Assembly: GCA_034522155.1 (NCBI GenBank)
Contig: JAXHLP010000005.1
Location: 1-64,000, forward strand
Reading direction: 5' to 3'
DNA length: 64,000 nucleotides
Source: Salinilacustrithrix sp034522155
Lineage (GTDB): Bacteria; Actinomycetota; Acidimicrobiia; Acidimicrobiales; Salinilacustritrichaceae
In this document: positions 42,714-51,059 of the stretch, one piece after another
How positions within the stretch are numbered: the first letter of the stretch is position 1
Layout: every line of letters starts with the position of its first letter
Notes under the pieces: model-generated
What the model saw: the letters and a program-made list of their open reading frames with translations, nothing else
Databases searched by the model: none
Told to the model about the DNA's origin: nothing
Made by a program: the position numbers and the translations under genes

Positions 42714-43316
42714 ATGTCCACCACCCAGCCCGAGAGCCCGACGACGTCGACGGGGACGATCGACTCGACGACCCTGCGCGCCCGCCTGGGTGAGGTCCGG
42801 GTGCTCGACGTCCGCAGCGGCGCCGAGTTCCAGACCGCGCACATCCCCGGCTCGTACCACGTGCCCCTCGACACCCTGGGCGAGCACTGCGCTGACATCT
42901 GCGGTGTCGACGACGACGTGATCCTCGTGTGCCAGTCGGGCGGGCGAGCCCGTCAGGCCGCCGACAAGCTCGCCGATGCCGGTATGGAGTCGATGCACGT
43001 GCTCGACGGGGGCATCGCATCGTGGATCGCCGCGGGCGGCGACGTCGTCCGCGGCGGCGAGAAGTGGGCCCTGGAGCGCCAGGTGCGTCTCGTCGCCGGC
43101 AGCGTCGTGCTGGCGAGCGTGCTCGCGTCGACCAGGTGGCCGGCCGCCAAGTGGGGTGCCGGCTTCGTCGGGGGTGGTCTCAGCTTCGCCGCGCTGAGCA
43201 ACACCTGCGCGATGGGCAATCTGCTGAGCCGGCTGCCCTACAACCAGGCCGACACCGGCGATGTGCCCGAGACGGTCGAGGCACTGATCGAGGCGCGGCC
43301 GGCGCCGGCCGCCTGA
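42714..43316 (+). CDS. Rhodanese with C-terminal DUF2892 membrane domain
   Basis: 200 residues. An N-terminal single rhodanese domain (VRVLDVRSGAEFQTAHIPGS, catalytic Cys in VILVCQSGGRARQAA) is joined to a two-helix DUF2892-type membrane anchor (ERQVRLVAGSVVLASVLAS, FAALSNTCAMGNLLSRLPY). It carries sulfane sulfur at the inner membrane face. AGGAGGG before the ATG; 14 bp after sulP, so same operon. Complements the soluble fusion enzyme encoded divergently. Confidence 0.87.
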   Translation: MSTTQPESPTTSTGTIDSTTLRARLGEVRVLDVRSGAEFQTAHIPGSYHVPLDTLGEHCADICGVDDDVILVCQSGGRARQAADKLADAGMESMHVLDGGIASWIAAGGDVVRGGEKWALERQVRLVAGSVVLASVLASTRWPAAKWGAGFVGGGLSFAALSNTCAMGNLLSRLPYNQADTGDVPETVEALIEARPAPAA

Positions 43317-43329
43317 GCGGGGCGCAGCG

Positions 43330-44109
43330 TCAGCGTCCGGTCCACTCGGCCGGGCGTCCCTCGGCACGGGCCCGCATCCCCTCGGCAGCATCGGCGGACT
43401 GGCCTGCGACCTTGCGCATCGTCTCGCCGAATCGGATCGCCTCGGTCAGCGCCATCGTGCGCGTGCGTACCGCCACCTCCTTCGTGGCGCGCACGGCGAG
43501 CGGCGCGCCCTGGCAGAGTCGGTGGGCCAGGTCGTGGGCCTCGTCGGCGAGGCGATCGGGCGGCACCACCTTCCACACCAGCCCCATCTCGGCCAACTGT
43601 TCGGCCGGGAACCGTTCGCCGGTGAGCAACACCTCCATGGCGTGCGACCACGACACTCGCTCCGGGAGGCGGATGGCGCCGACGATGGTCGGCTGGCCCA
43701 ACCCGACCTCGGGGAAGCCGAACGTCGCGCCTTCGACAGCGATGATGAAGTCGCAGAAGAGGGTGGCGGTGAATCCGTAGCCGATGCAGTGGCCGTTCAC
43801 CGCGGCGATGGTCGGCTTGAACACCTCGAGCCCCGACTCGAACGAGTTGACGGTGGGCTTCTCCCAGAACGAGCCCGGGAACGTTCCCACCGCGCCTGCA
43901 CCGTCCTTCAGGTCGGCGCCGGCGCAGAACGCCCGCTCGCCTGCACCCGTGAGCACGCCGACCCAGGCGTCTTCGTCGGCGAGGAACTCCTGCCATGCCT
44001 CGTTGAGGTCCGCTCGGAGCTGCCCGTTGACCGCGTTCAACGCCTCCGGCCGGTTGTAGGTGATGGTCGCCACGTGTCCGTCACGTTCGTAGGTGGCCGC
44101 GTCGCCCAT
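43330..44109 (-). CDS. Enoyl-CoA hydratase family protein
   Basis: 259 residues, crotonase fold: ATITYNRPEALNAVNGQLRA, RAFCAGADLKDGAGAV (oxyanion hole), NGHCIGYGFTATLFCDFIIA and TFGFPEVGLGQPTIVGAIRL. The second catalytic Glu position is not obvious, so an isomerase or other crotonase is possible. TACCGT (44118-44123, - strand) lies 8 nt before the ATG: leaderless. It is downstream of the haloalkane dehalogenase on the same strand (22 bp). Confidence 0.87.
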   Translation of the reverse strand: MGDAATYERDGHVATITYNRPEALNAVNGQLRADLNEAWQEFLADEDAWVGVLTGAGERAFCAGADLKDGAGAVGTFPGSFWEKPTVNSFESGLEVFKPTIAAVNGHCIGYGFTATLFCDFIIAVEGATFGFPEVGLGQPTIVGAIRLPERVSWSHAMEVLLTGERFPAEQLAEMGLVWKVVPPDRLADEAHDLAHRLCQGAPLAVRATKEVAVRTRTMALTEAIRFGETMRKVAGQSADAAEGMRARAEGRPAEWTGR

Positions 44110-44131
44110 GCTCGCAGACGGTACCGGGCGC

Positions 44132-45016
44132 TCAGCCCGTGGGGAGCCAGTCGGCGATGGCCTCGCCGATCTCGTGCGGGCTGTCCTCCTGGATGAAGTG
44201 GATGCCGCTGACCGTCACCTCGGTCTGGTTCGGCCAGCCCCGGCAGAACTCGCGCTGGCGTCCGGTGAGGATGGCGCCCGGCTCGGCGTTGACGAACAGC
44301 TTCGGGATCTCGGACCGCGCGAGGAAGTCGCCGTAGGCGCGCACGATCCCGACCACGTCGGCTGGCTCGCCCTCGACCGGGATCTCCTGCGGCCAGGTCA
44401 GCGTCGGTCGTCGAGCCCACGCCTCGGTGTAGGGCCGGCGGTATTGCCTCATCTCCTCGTCCGTCAGCTCGCGCTGCACCGATGCTGGGAGGATCGCCTC
44501 GACGAACAGGTTCTTGTGCATGACCATCTCTTCACCTGCCGGTGAGCGCAGCCCCTGGAAGATCTCGCGCGCGTCGTCGGGCCAGTCGTCCCATTCGACC
44601 GGCATCACGAACGCTTCCATGTATGCGATCCCGGCGACGCGATCCGGGTTCCGACGGGTCCAGTCGAATCCCAGCGCCGAGCCCCAGTCGTGGACGACGA
44701 AGGTGATGCGGTCGCCGAGCTCGAGCGCGTCGAGCAGCCCGTCGAGGAAGTGACGATGATCCACGAATCGGTACGACCCCGGTCCGGTGTCGTCGAGCGG
44801 CGCGGAGTCGCCCATGCCGATCAGGTCGGGGGCGATGCACCGAGCGCGATCGACGAGGTGGGGAATGATGTTGCGCCACAGATACGACGAGGTGGGGTTG
44901 CCGTGGAGGAACACGACCGGATCTCCCTCGCCGGTCTCGTGGTACGCCATCCGCTTGCCGTCGACGTCCACGAACGACTTGGTGAGCGGCGTGCTGGTGA
45001 TCGAACGGTCGGTCAT
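44132..45016 (-). CDS. Haloalkane dehalogenase, subfamily HLD-II
   Basis: 294 residues, closely LinB/DhaA-like. HGNPTSSYLWRNIIPHL gives the halide-binding Asn40, and FVVHDWGSALGFDW gives nucleophile Asp110 and Trp111. YMEAFVMPVEWDDWP gives the catalytic Glu, and SGIHFIQEDSPHEIG the His. It hydrolyses haloalkanes to alcohol and halide with no cofactor. GAGGGGACC before the ATG. It is divergent from the thioesterase across a 250-bp region containing a tandem palindrome. An HLD-I enzyme is encoded at 54675. Confidence 0.92.
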   Translation of the reverse strand: MTDRSITSTPLTKSFVDVDGKRMAYHETGEGDPVVFLHGNPTSSYLWRNIIPHLVDRARCIAPDLIGMGDSAPLDDTGPGSYRFVDHRHFLDGLLDALELGDRITFVVHDWGSALGFDWTRRNPDRVAGIAYMEAFVMPVEWDDWPDDAREIFQGLRSPAGEEMVMHKNLFVEAILPASVQRELTDEEMRQYRRPYTEAWARRPTLTWPQEIPVEGEPADVVGIVRAYGDFLARSEIPKLFVNAEPGAILTGRQREFCRGWPNQTEVTVSGIHFIQEDSPHEIGEAIADWLPTG

Positions 45017-45101
45017 TGGGGTCCCCTCGGAGCTCGATGGCCGCTCCGAGGGTACCGGCGAGCACGTGGCCACCTGCCCGGCACGGCGGTCCGGACATGG
45101 C

Positions 45102-45131
45102 GTGTGGCCCCACGCCGGTGTGGGTCCACAC
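45102..45131. promoter_or_regulatory. Tandem GTGTGG/CCACAC palindromes
   Basis: GTGTGGCCCCAC (imperfect) followed 4 bp later by GTGTGG-GT-CCACAC (perfect 6-2-6, 45118-45131). They lie in the divergent promoter region of the haloalkane dehalogenase and thioesterase genes. The spacing suggests two adjacent dimers of a TetR- or GntR-like regulator. Confidence 0.5.
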
Positions 45132-45266
45132 TCCCAGACGTCGCGCCGAGAACCTCGGGCGTCGCATCGCACCGAAGCGAACGCCCATGGGCCCGGAGTT
45201 CGAACCGACCTCGACAGATACCGCGCGCGGGTCGTGTGTCTCGTGAAGACCCTACGATCACCACCC

Positions 45267-45776
45267 GTGGCACGCGAACTCCTGGAGAACGCCCGCTGGG
45301 GCTTCGACTCGAACTGCTTCGTGTGTGAGCCGGCGAACCAGAGCGGGTTGGGCATCGGCTTCTACGCCGACCGGGATGCGGGGACGGTCAGCGCGGACTT
45401 CAGCCTCGACCACCGGTTCTCGGGCGCGCCGAGCTACGTGCACGGGGGTCTCGTGCTGGCCGTGCTCGACGAGGCGATGGCCTGGGCCACGATCTCGCTG
45501 GCCGGCAGCTTCGCCGTCACCAAGGAGACGACCACACGGTTCAGGGCGCCGGTGCGGGTGGGGGAGTCGTACTCCGTCACGGCCGGCGTCGAGGAGCAGG
45601 GCGAACGCGAGCTGGCCTGCTGGGCCGAGATCACGGACGCGGAGGGTGGTGTCTGCTCGATCGCACGTGCCACGTTCGTGCGGATGGGCCCCGCCCAGGC
45701 CGTCGACGCGCTCGGCGCCGAAGTCAGCGGCGACGACGCCGCCTACGTTCGGGACGACGGGATGGGCCAGCTCTGA
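45267..45776 (+). CDS. Hotdog-fold thioesterase (PaaI-like)
   Basis: 169 residues. A short N-terminal CFVCEPANQSGLGIGFYAD, then the hotdog helix PSYVHGGLVLAVLDEAMAWA with the Asp/Glu catalytic position, and TTTRFRAPVRVGESYSV. The Cys-x2-Cys start and NQSGLG are typical of a widespread PaaI-like group hydrolysing acyl-CoA. TACGAT (45253-45258) is 8 nt before the GTG: leaderless. The following methyltransferase overlaps its stop. Confidence 0.82.
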   Translation: MARELLENARWGFDSNCFVCEPANQSGLGIGFYADRDAGTVSADFSLDHRFSGAPSYVHGGLVLAVLDEAMAWATISLAGSFAVTKETTTRFRAPVRVGESYSVTAGVEEQGERELACWAEITDAEGGVCSIARATFVRMGPAQAVDALGAEVSGDDAAYVRDDGMGQL

Positions 45777-46546
45777 GCGACTGGTCGGGCTACCTCCAGC
45801 GGTTCCACCGCGACCGACCGGGCATCACCGAGCGGATCCTCGGCCGGTGCCGGTCGAACGGCATCGACCCCTCCGGCTGGCTCGTGGAAGCCCTTCCGAG
45901 CGCCGAGTGCGTCGTCGATGTCGGGAGCGGGAGTGGCCCGCTCGCCGAACGTCTCGACGGGTGGGTCGGCGCCGACCGCTCCATCGCCGAGATCGGGATG
46001 GCGATGTCGGACGGACGACGACCGGTCGTGCAGGCCGATGCAGGGATGCTCCCGTTCGCCTCGGCGTCGGTGCGGGCCGCGGTCTCCTCCATGGCGTTGC
46101 AGATCGTGGACGACCTCGACGGTGCGCTCGCCGAGCTCGCACGCGTGCTGGCGCCCGGCGGGCTGCTCGCGGTCCTGCTCCCGACGACTCGGCCGATGAC
46201 GATCCGCCAGCTCCTGGGGTATGCGCGGCTGCAGCTCGTGCTCCGGCAGGTGATCGGCTACCCGAACGACGAGGAGCTGACCCCGGACCGGCTGGCGGCG
46301 TCGGCGTCGAGGATGGGGTTCCGGGTGACCGGTGACGAGCAGCTGACGTTCTGGTACCCGATCCTCGACGAGCAGCACGTCGCGGACTTCGTCGACTCGC
46401 TCTACCTCCCAGACGTCGATCCCCGTCGTGTCGAGCGGGCGAGGCGAGTGCTGGCCCGGCGGATCGGCGGGTCGCTCGCCGTGCCGTTGCGGCGCGTGGT
46501 GTTCACTCAGACATCCGAGGCGTTGACGTCGGGCACCGGGTGGTAG
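45773..46546 (+). CDS. SAM-dependent methyltransferase with probable CTG start
   Basis: 257 residues when read from CTG 45773. VVDVGSGSGPLAERL is motif I, GADRSIAEI motif II, and VSSMALQIVDDLDGALAELA plus VLAPGGLLAVLLPTTRP finish the Rossmann fold. The N-terminal DWSGYLQRFHRDRPGITERI looks conserved but lies before the first GTG (45884), and no ATG, GTG or TTG exists in frame upstream. CTG at 45773 would overlap the thioesterase stop as CTGA, like the ATGA/GTGA couplings elsewhere here. The 3' end overlaps the convergent degV gene by 40 bp. Confidence 0.72.
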   Translation: MSDWSGYLQRFHRDRPGITERILGRCRSNGIDPSGWLVEALPSAECVVDVGSGSGPLAERLDGWVGADRSIAEIGMAMSDGRRPVVQADAGMLPFASASVRAAVSSMALQIVDDLDGALAELARVLAPGGLLAVLLPTTRPMTIRQLLGYARLQLVLRQVIGYPNDEELTPDRLAASASRMGFRVTGDEQLTFWYPILDEQHVADFVDSLYLPDVDPRRVERARRVLARRIGGSLAVPLRRVVFTQTSEALTSGTGW

Positions 46547-47367
46547 ACGGCGCCGGTCGTGCCCGGTCCGGTGTGCGCGCCGACGCTGGGACCGACGCGG
46601 TACTCGAGCAGCTCGAGCGTGGCGTCGAGGCGCTCAAGCCGTTGCCGGAACGCGTCGGCGAGTGGCCAGGAGTCACGGTCGGCACGTGCGATGCCGACAC
46701 GCAGGCGGTGACCGGCGGCGAGCACGGCGTCGGCCATCTGTGCCGCTGCATCGTCGACGTCGGTGGCCTGGCCGATCACGTCCATCGTGCCGCCGACCAC
46801 CTGGAGGACGGGAATGCCCTCGGCGGCTGCGGCGACGTCGACGCCCGGCGCCAGACGCCCGCCCTCGAGCGGCAGATCGAGCGCGCCGACGACGAAGACG
46901 TTGCCGCTCGACGACGCGGCGGCTCGGGCCACGGCTGCAGCCTGGTTCGCACCGGCGCCGGCGAGCAGCGCCTCGGCCGCGGCGAGCGCGGCGAGTCCCA
47001 CGGCGAACGACGCCACGCCGGTGTCCACCAGCTCCACCGGAACTGCAGCGGCCTCGGCGCCGAGCCGGGCGGCGTTGAACGTCCCCGAGATCTCCGAGCC
47101 GGTGTGCACGGAGATGATCTGCTCGGCGCCCCGTTCGGCCAGGCGCGCGTAGGCGTCGGCGAACGCGCCGGGTGCCGGTGCGGCCGTGGCGACCTCGGGC
47201 GTACGGCCGTGGTCGAAGTGCGCCCAGAAGGAGTCGGCATCGAGGTCGACGCCCTCCTGCCAGTCGCGCCCGGCCACCGTCACGGTGAGCGGGACGACCT
47301 CGATGCCGTGCCGAGCGACCAGGTCGGGCGGGAGTTGGGCCCCGGAATCGCAGCAGAGCCCGATCAT
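46507..47367 (-). CDS. DegV/FakB-family fatty-acid-binding protein
   Basis: 286 residues. N-terminal IGLCCDSGAQLPPDLVARHG and VVPLTVTVAGRDWQEGVDLD, the lipid-binding ISVHTGSEISGTFNAARLG, and a C-terminal VGPSVGAHTGPGTTGAVYHP. DegV proteins bind fatty acids; FakB forms present them to FakA kinase for use in the acyl-phosphate pathway. Its ATG overlaps the stop of plsY (ATGA), linking it to glycerolipid acylation. No fakA is in the window. Confidence 0.87.
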   Translation of the reverse strand: MIGLCCDSGAQLPPDLVARHGIEVVPLTVTVAGRDWQEGVDLDADSFWAHFDHGRTPEVATAAPAPGAFADAYARLAERGAEQIISVHTGSEISGTFNAARLGAEAAAVPVELVDTGVASFAVGLAALAAAEALLAGAGANQAAAVARAAASSSGNVFVVGALDLPLEGGRLAPGVDVAAAAEGIPVLQVVGGTMDVIGQATDVDDAAAQMADAVLAAGHRLRVGIARADRDSWPLADAFRQRLERLDATLELLEYRVGPSVGAHTGPGTTGAVYHPVPDVNASDV

Positions 47368-47999
47368 CGCTCGCCCGCGTCGCGGCCGTTGGCCGCGCGG
47401 AACCGCTGGTACAGGACGGCGCTCGATGCCGCGGCGCCGAGCGGTAGACCGGCGGTCGGTGCACCGCCCCACGCGTTGGGAAGCCCCCGACGCCACCAGA
47501 GGACCCCGGCCAGCACCCACGTGACGCTGGCGGTCATGGTGGCCACATGTGCCCGCCTCGGAGACGGGTCGATGGACTGCACGCCGAAGGCGATCCCGAG
47601 GTCGATCGGGACGTAGACCGGGAACGTGGCGAGGCACTGGCCAACGCTCGTCGCTACCCCCTTGCCACCCTGGAACCCGCGGTTCGCGGGATAGCAGTGA
47701 CCGACCACGGCGGCGACACCACCCACGTGCTGCCCGGTGTCGCCGGCCAGGCGGCGCCCGACCCGGCAGGCGAACGCGCCCTTGGCGATGTCCGCGGCCA
47801 TGACGCCGAGGCCCCAGCGTCTTCCGAGCACGCCGACCGCGTTGGCCCCGCCCGGGTTGCCGGTGCCGTCGCGGCGGAGGTCGACGTCACCGCCGGACGC
47901 GAGCCGCGCGGCGATCTCCGCAGATGGCAGTAGAGCCACCAGGTAGCCGACGACCGCCGATGCAACGGTGCGGACGATGGGTCGAGCCACGTCGAGCAC
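47364..47999 (-). CDS. plsY: Glycerol-3-phosphate acyltransferase PlsY
   Basis: 211 residues, about five transmembrane helices. All three conserved loops are present: RRDGTGNPGGANAVGVLG, VVGHCYPANRGFQGGKGVAT and YVPIDLGIAFG (the third is degenerate). It transfers acyl groups from acyl-phosphate to glycerol-3-phosphate in the membrane. GTG start at 47999. Translationally coupled to the DegV-like gene downstream. Confidence 0.85.
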   Translation of the reverse strand: MLDVARPIVRTVASAVVGYLVALLPSAEIAARLASGGDVDLRRDGTGNPGGANAVGVLGRRWGLGVMAADIAKGAFACRVGRRLAGDTGQHVGGVAAVVGHCYPANRGFQGGKGVATSVGQCLATFPVYVPIDLGIAFGVQSIDPSPRRAHVATMTASVTWVLAGVLWWRRGLPNAWGGAPTAGLPLGAAASSAVLYQRFRAANGRDAGER

Positions 48000-48050
48000 C
48001 GTAGGGGCTGGTGCCCGGTGCGCACCGTCGCGTGCGCGAGAGTTCCGGAC

Positions 48051-48470
48051 ATGGACACCCGGATCACCGACACGCTCGGACTCGAGCCTCATCCGGAGGG
48101 CGGCTGGTTCCGCCAGACGTGGGTCTCGGCCGAGGAGATGACCACCGCCGACGGCCGCGCCCGACCGTCGGCCACGCTCATCTACTTCCTGCTGCGGGCG
48201 GGTGAGACCTCGGCCTGGCACCGGGTGGCCTCCGACGAGATCTGGCTCGCGCACGACGGGGCGGTCACGCTCGAGTACGGCGGGGACAGCGCCGAACCCG
48301 TGTCGGCCGACCGGATCGTGATCGGCACCGATGCCGCCGCCGGCCAGTCGCCACAGGCGATCGTCCCCGCCGGCGTGTGGCAGCGGACCTTGCCGGGTGA
48401 CCAGGACGTGCTCGTGAGCTGCGTGGTGTCGCCCGGCTTCGACTTCGCGGACTTCGAGCTCCACCGGTAA
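48051..48470 (+). CDS. DUF985 cupin protein
   Basis: 139 residues. Matches the YML079-like cupin family: GLEPHPEGGWFRQTWVSAEE, TLIYFLLRAGETSAWHRV, SDEIWLAHDGAVTLEYG and VPAGVWQRT. Structure known, role unclear; possibly an epimerase-like or small-molecule-binding cupin. The ATG of MDTRITDTLG is chosen. The hairpin at 48480 follows. Confidence 0.85.
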   Translation: MDTRITDTLGLEPHPEGGWFRQTWVSAEEMTTADGRARPSATLIYFLLRAGETSAWHRVASDEIWLAHDGAVTLEYGGDSAEPVSADRIVIGTDAAAGQSPQAIVPAGVWQRTLPGDQDVLVSCVVSPGFDFADFELHR

Positions 48471-48479
48471 CGGCCGATT

Positions 48480-48507
48480 CGGGAATGGACCATCCGGCCC
48501 ATTCCCG
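48480..48507 (+). terminator. Hairpin after the cupin gene
   Basis: A 9-bp perfect stem (CGGGAATGG/CCATTCCCG) with a 10-nt loop, flanked by further pairing ATT...AAT, 9 bp after the cupin stop. There is no U run. Confidence 0.5.
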
Positions 48508-48566
48508 GGCGAATGATTCGTTCGACCCTTCCGTCAGGACGGCCTGACGGCGATGATCGTCGCCGT

Positions 48567-48863
48567 ATGGAGCGGTGGAGTTTCGCAGACGATGCGTCCG
48601 TGCTCGTGAAGGAGTGCGAGGCGATGCTGGCCGGTCACAGCGCGGGCGACGGGTGGTTGGAGGCGCCGGGTTTCCTCGCCTCCGAGATCGTGGCGCTCGT
48701 CGATTCGGGCTCGACGTCGCTGGCCGAGGTCCAGCGGACCCTGTTGCGTCCCCTCGAGCTCGAGGCGATGGGCGCCGGTGATGTCGGGCTCCCCAACCCC
48801 GCTCGGCTGATGGTGCGGGTCATGTCGGTCATCGAGGCCCAGCGCGCCCATCCTGGCTGCTGA
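48567..48863 (+). CDS. Small conserved-looking hypothetical protein
   Basis: 98 residues, soluble and helical: SVLVKECEAMLAGHSAGDGW, FLASEIVALVDSGSTSLAEV, LLRPLELEAMGAGDVGLPNP. Codon use and composition look genuine. GATCGT 6 nt before the ATG fits the leaderless pattern. No family recognised. Followed at 48901 by the zinc-ribbon gene on the same strand. Confidence 0.6.
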   Translation: MERWSFADDASVLVKECEAMLAGHSAGDGWLEAPGFLASEIVALVDSGSTSLAEVQRTLLRPLELEAMGAGDVGLPNPARLMVRVMSVIEAQRAHPGC

Positions 48864-48900
48864 GGAACAGACGACGCCGACGGGCGCTAGCAATGGGGGT

Positions 48901-49227
48901 ATGAGCGACGATCTCCTCTGCCCATCGTGTGGCACCGACGACCACCTCACCGGCGAGCGCGACGGCGAGGTGATCCACATCACCTGCGCCGAGTGCGAGC
49001 TGTCGTGGGATCGTGATCTGCGGCCACGGTGCAGGACGTGCGGGCGCGAGGACGTGCGTGCAGCTGCGCAGGCGGTCTGGGAGAAGGCGCGCGGGACCCA
49101 GATGTCGATCGTTTCGGTCGCGACGGTGTACCTGTGCCCCGACTGCGACGCGGAGAAGCTCGAGCGGGTGCGCGAGAGCAACACGCCGCTGCCGCCCGAC
49201 GACGATCCGGCGAGCGGGATGCGGTGA
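48901..49227 (+). CDS. Zinc-ribbon protein
   Basis: 108 residues with three CxxC pairs: LLCPSCGTDD, ITCAECELSW, RPRCRTCGRED, and a fourth VYLCPDCDAEKL. It likely binds two zinc ions; such proteins can be nucleic-acid- or protein-binding adaptors. No enzyme domain. AGCAAT 6 nt before the ATG suggests leaderless transcription. Confidence 0.72.
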   Translation: MSDDLLCPSCGTDDHLTGERDGEVIHITCAECELSWDRDLRPRCRTCGREDVRAAAQAVWEKARGTQMSIVSVATVYLCPDCDAEKLERVRESNTPLPPDDDPASGMR

Positions 49228-49262
49228 CCGCCCCCACGCCGGCGGCGTAGGGTCGAGCACCG

Positions 49263-49424
49263 ATGTGCGCGACCTGCGTCTCCCAGGGTGTCCTCTACGT
49301 CGGTGGCGCCGTTGGCACGCTGAGGATCATGGCGCACCGCGCCGCCCGCCGTCGGACCGAGCTCGTTGCGTCGAGCGCCGACGCTGCCGTGCCCCGCAAC
49401 AGCGGGCACACAACGACGGGCTGA
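49263..49424 (+). CDS. Short Cys-containing peptide gene
   Basis: 53 codons: MCATCVSQGVLYVGGAVGTL, then IMAHRAARRRTELVASS and a polar tail. It has a CxxC at the very start and one possible membrane helix or hydrophobic patch. TAGGGT (49248-49253) lies 9 nt before the ATG. I vaguely recall similar MCATC-starting small actinobacterial proteins but cannot name a family. Confidence 0.45.
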   Translation: MCATCVSQGVLYVGGAVGTLRIMAHRAARRRTELVASSADAAVPRNSGHTTTG

Positions 49425-49487
49425 GGGCGCGGTCACCCCATCGACTCGCGGACAGCATCCCCGGGCTGTGACAGCGTCGCGTGTCGG

Positions 49488-51059
49488 TCAGGCGAAGCCC
49501 TGTTGTTGCATGCGTTCGATGGTCTCGCGCTGGCGCCGGTGGAGTTCGTCGCTCAGGGACACGTGGTACACGTGCGGGTTCACGAGGCGGCGGACCCCGG
49601 TGTCGAGTCGGTCGACGTCGCGGCGCCGCCGTTCCTGCAGGTTCTCGAGTGTCGGCGGATCGCCGACCCGGCGTCCCCCCGCCAGCAGGAGCAGGTGCAG
49701 CTCCTCCCAGTCGTTCACCTCGTCGCGGTGCAGCGTCCGACGAATGCCGGGCTGGAAGGGGTGGTGCAGGGTGAGCACGTCGCCGGCGGAGAAGGGCTCC
49801 TCGTCGGGCCCCATCAACACGTCGACGATCGCTTTGCCGCGCTGGTCGTGGATCCGCCACGTTCGCTTCGGGCCGATGATCGGGACCTTCGCTTGCGACT
49901 CCGACAGCTTCACGGCAGGTTCCCACGCACCGTGTTCGTCGGCGATGGCCGTGAGCTTGTACACACCGCCCAGCGAGGCGTCCCCGGCGGAGGTGATGAG
50001 GCGTGTGCCCACCCCGTAGACGAGTCGACGGCGGACCCGCTCCGCGTCGAAGCCCTGGCGTTCGGCATCGTCGGCGATCTGGGTCAGAACCTGCCAGATG
50101 GTGATCTCGTCCAGCTCGCCCGACAGCACGATCTTGGTGTTCTCGAAACCGGCGTCGTCGAGCAGCTGTGCCGACTCCACCGCGAGGTGGGCGAGGTCGC
50201 CGGAGTCGAGGCGGATCCCGGCGGGCTCGTGGCCGTCGGCGTGCAGCTCCTCGAACACCGTGATCGCGTTGGGTACGCCCGATCGCAACGTGTCGATCGT
50301 GTCGACCAGCAGGAGGCACTCGTCGGGGTAGCGGCGTGCGAAGGCGCGGAAGGCTTCGAGCTCGCCGAGGCCGAGGGCGAGGTAGGCCTGCACCAGGCTG
50401 TGGGCGTGCGTGCCCCGGGGGTCGGTGCCGAGCGCTGCGGACGCCTGGACGTTGGACGTGGCTGAGCATCCGCCGATGAGCGCGGCGCGCGCGGCTTCGT
50501 CGACGGCGCTGCCGGGTCCACGGCGCATGCCGAACTCGAGGACGCCGGCTCCCCGCGCGCTCTGGGCGACACGGGCTGCCTTGGTGGCGACGAGCGTCGG
50601 GTAGTTGCACTGGTTGAGGAGGGCGGTCTCGAGCAGCTGGGCCGCCGCCAGTGGGCCGGTGACGGTGAGAACCGGTTCGTGCGGGTGGATCACCCGGCCC
50701 TCGGCCATGCCGCTGACCTCGACATCGCGGAAGTGTCCATGGTCGGCGAGCCAGTCGAGGAACGTCGTACCGAAGCGCGGGTTCCCGGCCGGGTCGTGCT
50801 GCTCGGCGAGGGCGGCCAGATCGTCGTCGGTGAAGGTGACGGTGGCCATCCAGTCGAGGAGCGGCTCGAGGCCGGCGAACACGCAGAAGCCGGCCTGGTG
50901 GTTCCCGTAGTCGGGGTTCGAGCGGTAGAACCAGTCGAACTTGGCCGGACGCTCGGCGAGGCCCTCCTCCACGTACAGCTGGGCCATGACCAGCTGGTAG
51001 AGGTCGGTGAACAGCGCACTCCGGCGCCAGCTCCCATCGGAACCGGTCACGGAGCTCAC
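49488..51059 (-). CDS. pncB: Nicotinate phosphoribosyltransferase
   Basis: 523 residues, somewhat long for the family. ALFTDLYQLVMAQLYVEEGL, GFCVFAGLEPLLDWM, the LEFGMRRGPGSAVDEAARAA segment, RGTHAHSLVQAYLAL with the catalytic His, and IRLDSGDLAHLAVES (phosphate/ribose). It makes nicotinate mononucleotide from nicotinate and PRPP with ATP. Its GTG overlaps the pncA stop (GTGA), so deamidase and transferase are co-translated for NAD salvage. Confidence 0.92.
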   Translation of the reverse strand: MSSVTGSDGSWRRSALFTDLYQLVMAQLYVEEGLAERPAKFDWFYRSNPDYGNHQAGFCVFAGLEPLLDWMATVTFTDDDLAALAEQHDPAGNPRFGTTFLDWLADHGHFRDVEVSGMAEGRVIHPHEPVLTVTGPLAAAQLLETALLNQCNYPTLVATKAARVAQSARGAGVLEFGMRRGPGSAVDEAARAALIGGCSATSNVQASAALGTDPRGTHAHSLVQAYLALGLGELEAFRAFARRYPDECLLLVDTIDTLRSGVPNAITVFEELHADGHEPAGIRLDSGDLAHLAVESAQLLDDAGFENTKIVLSGELDEITIWQVLTQIADDAERQGFDAERVRRRLVYGVGTRLITSAGDASLGGVYKLTAIADEHGAWEPAVKLSESQAKVPIIGPKRTWRIHDQRGKAIVDVLMGPDEEPFSAGDVLTLHHPFQPGIRRTLHRDEVNDWEELHLLLLAGGRRVGDPPTLENLQERRRRDVDRLDTGVRRLVNPHVYHVSLSDELHRRQRETIERMQQQGFA

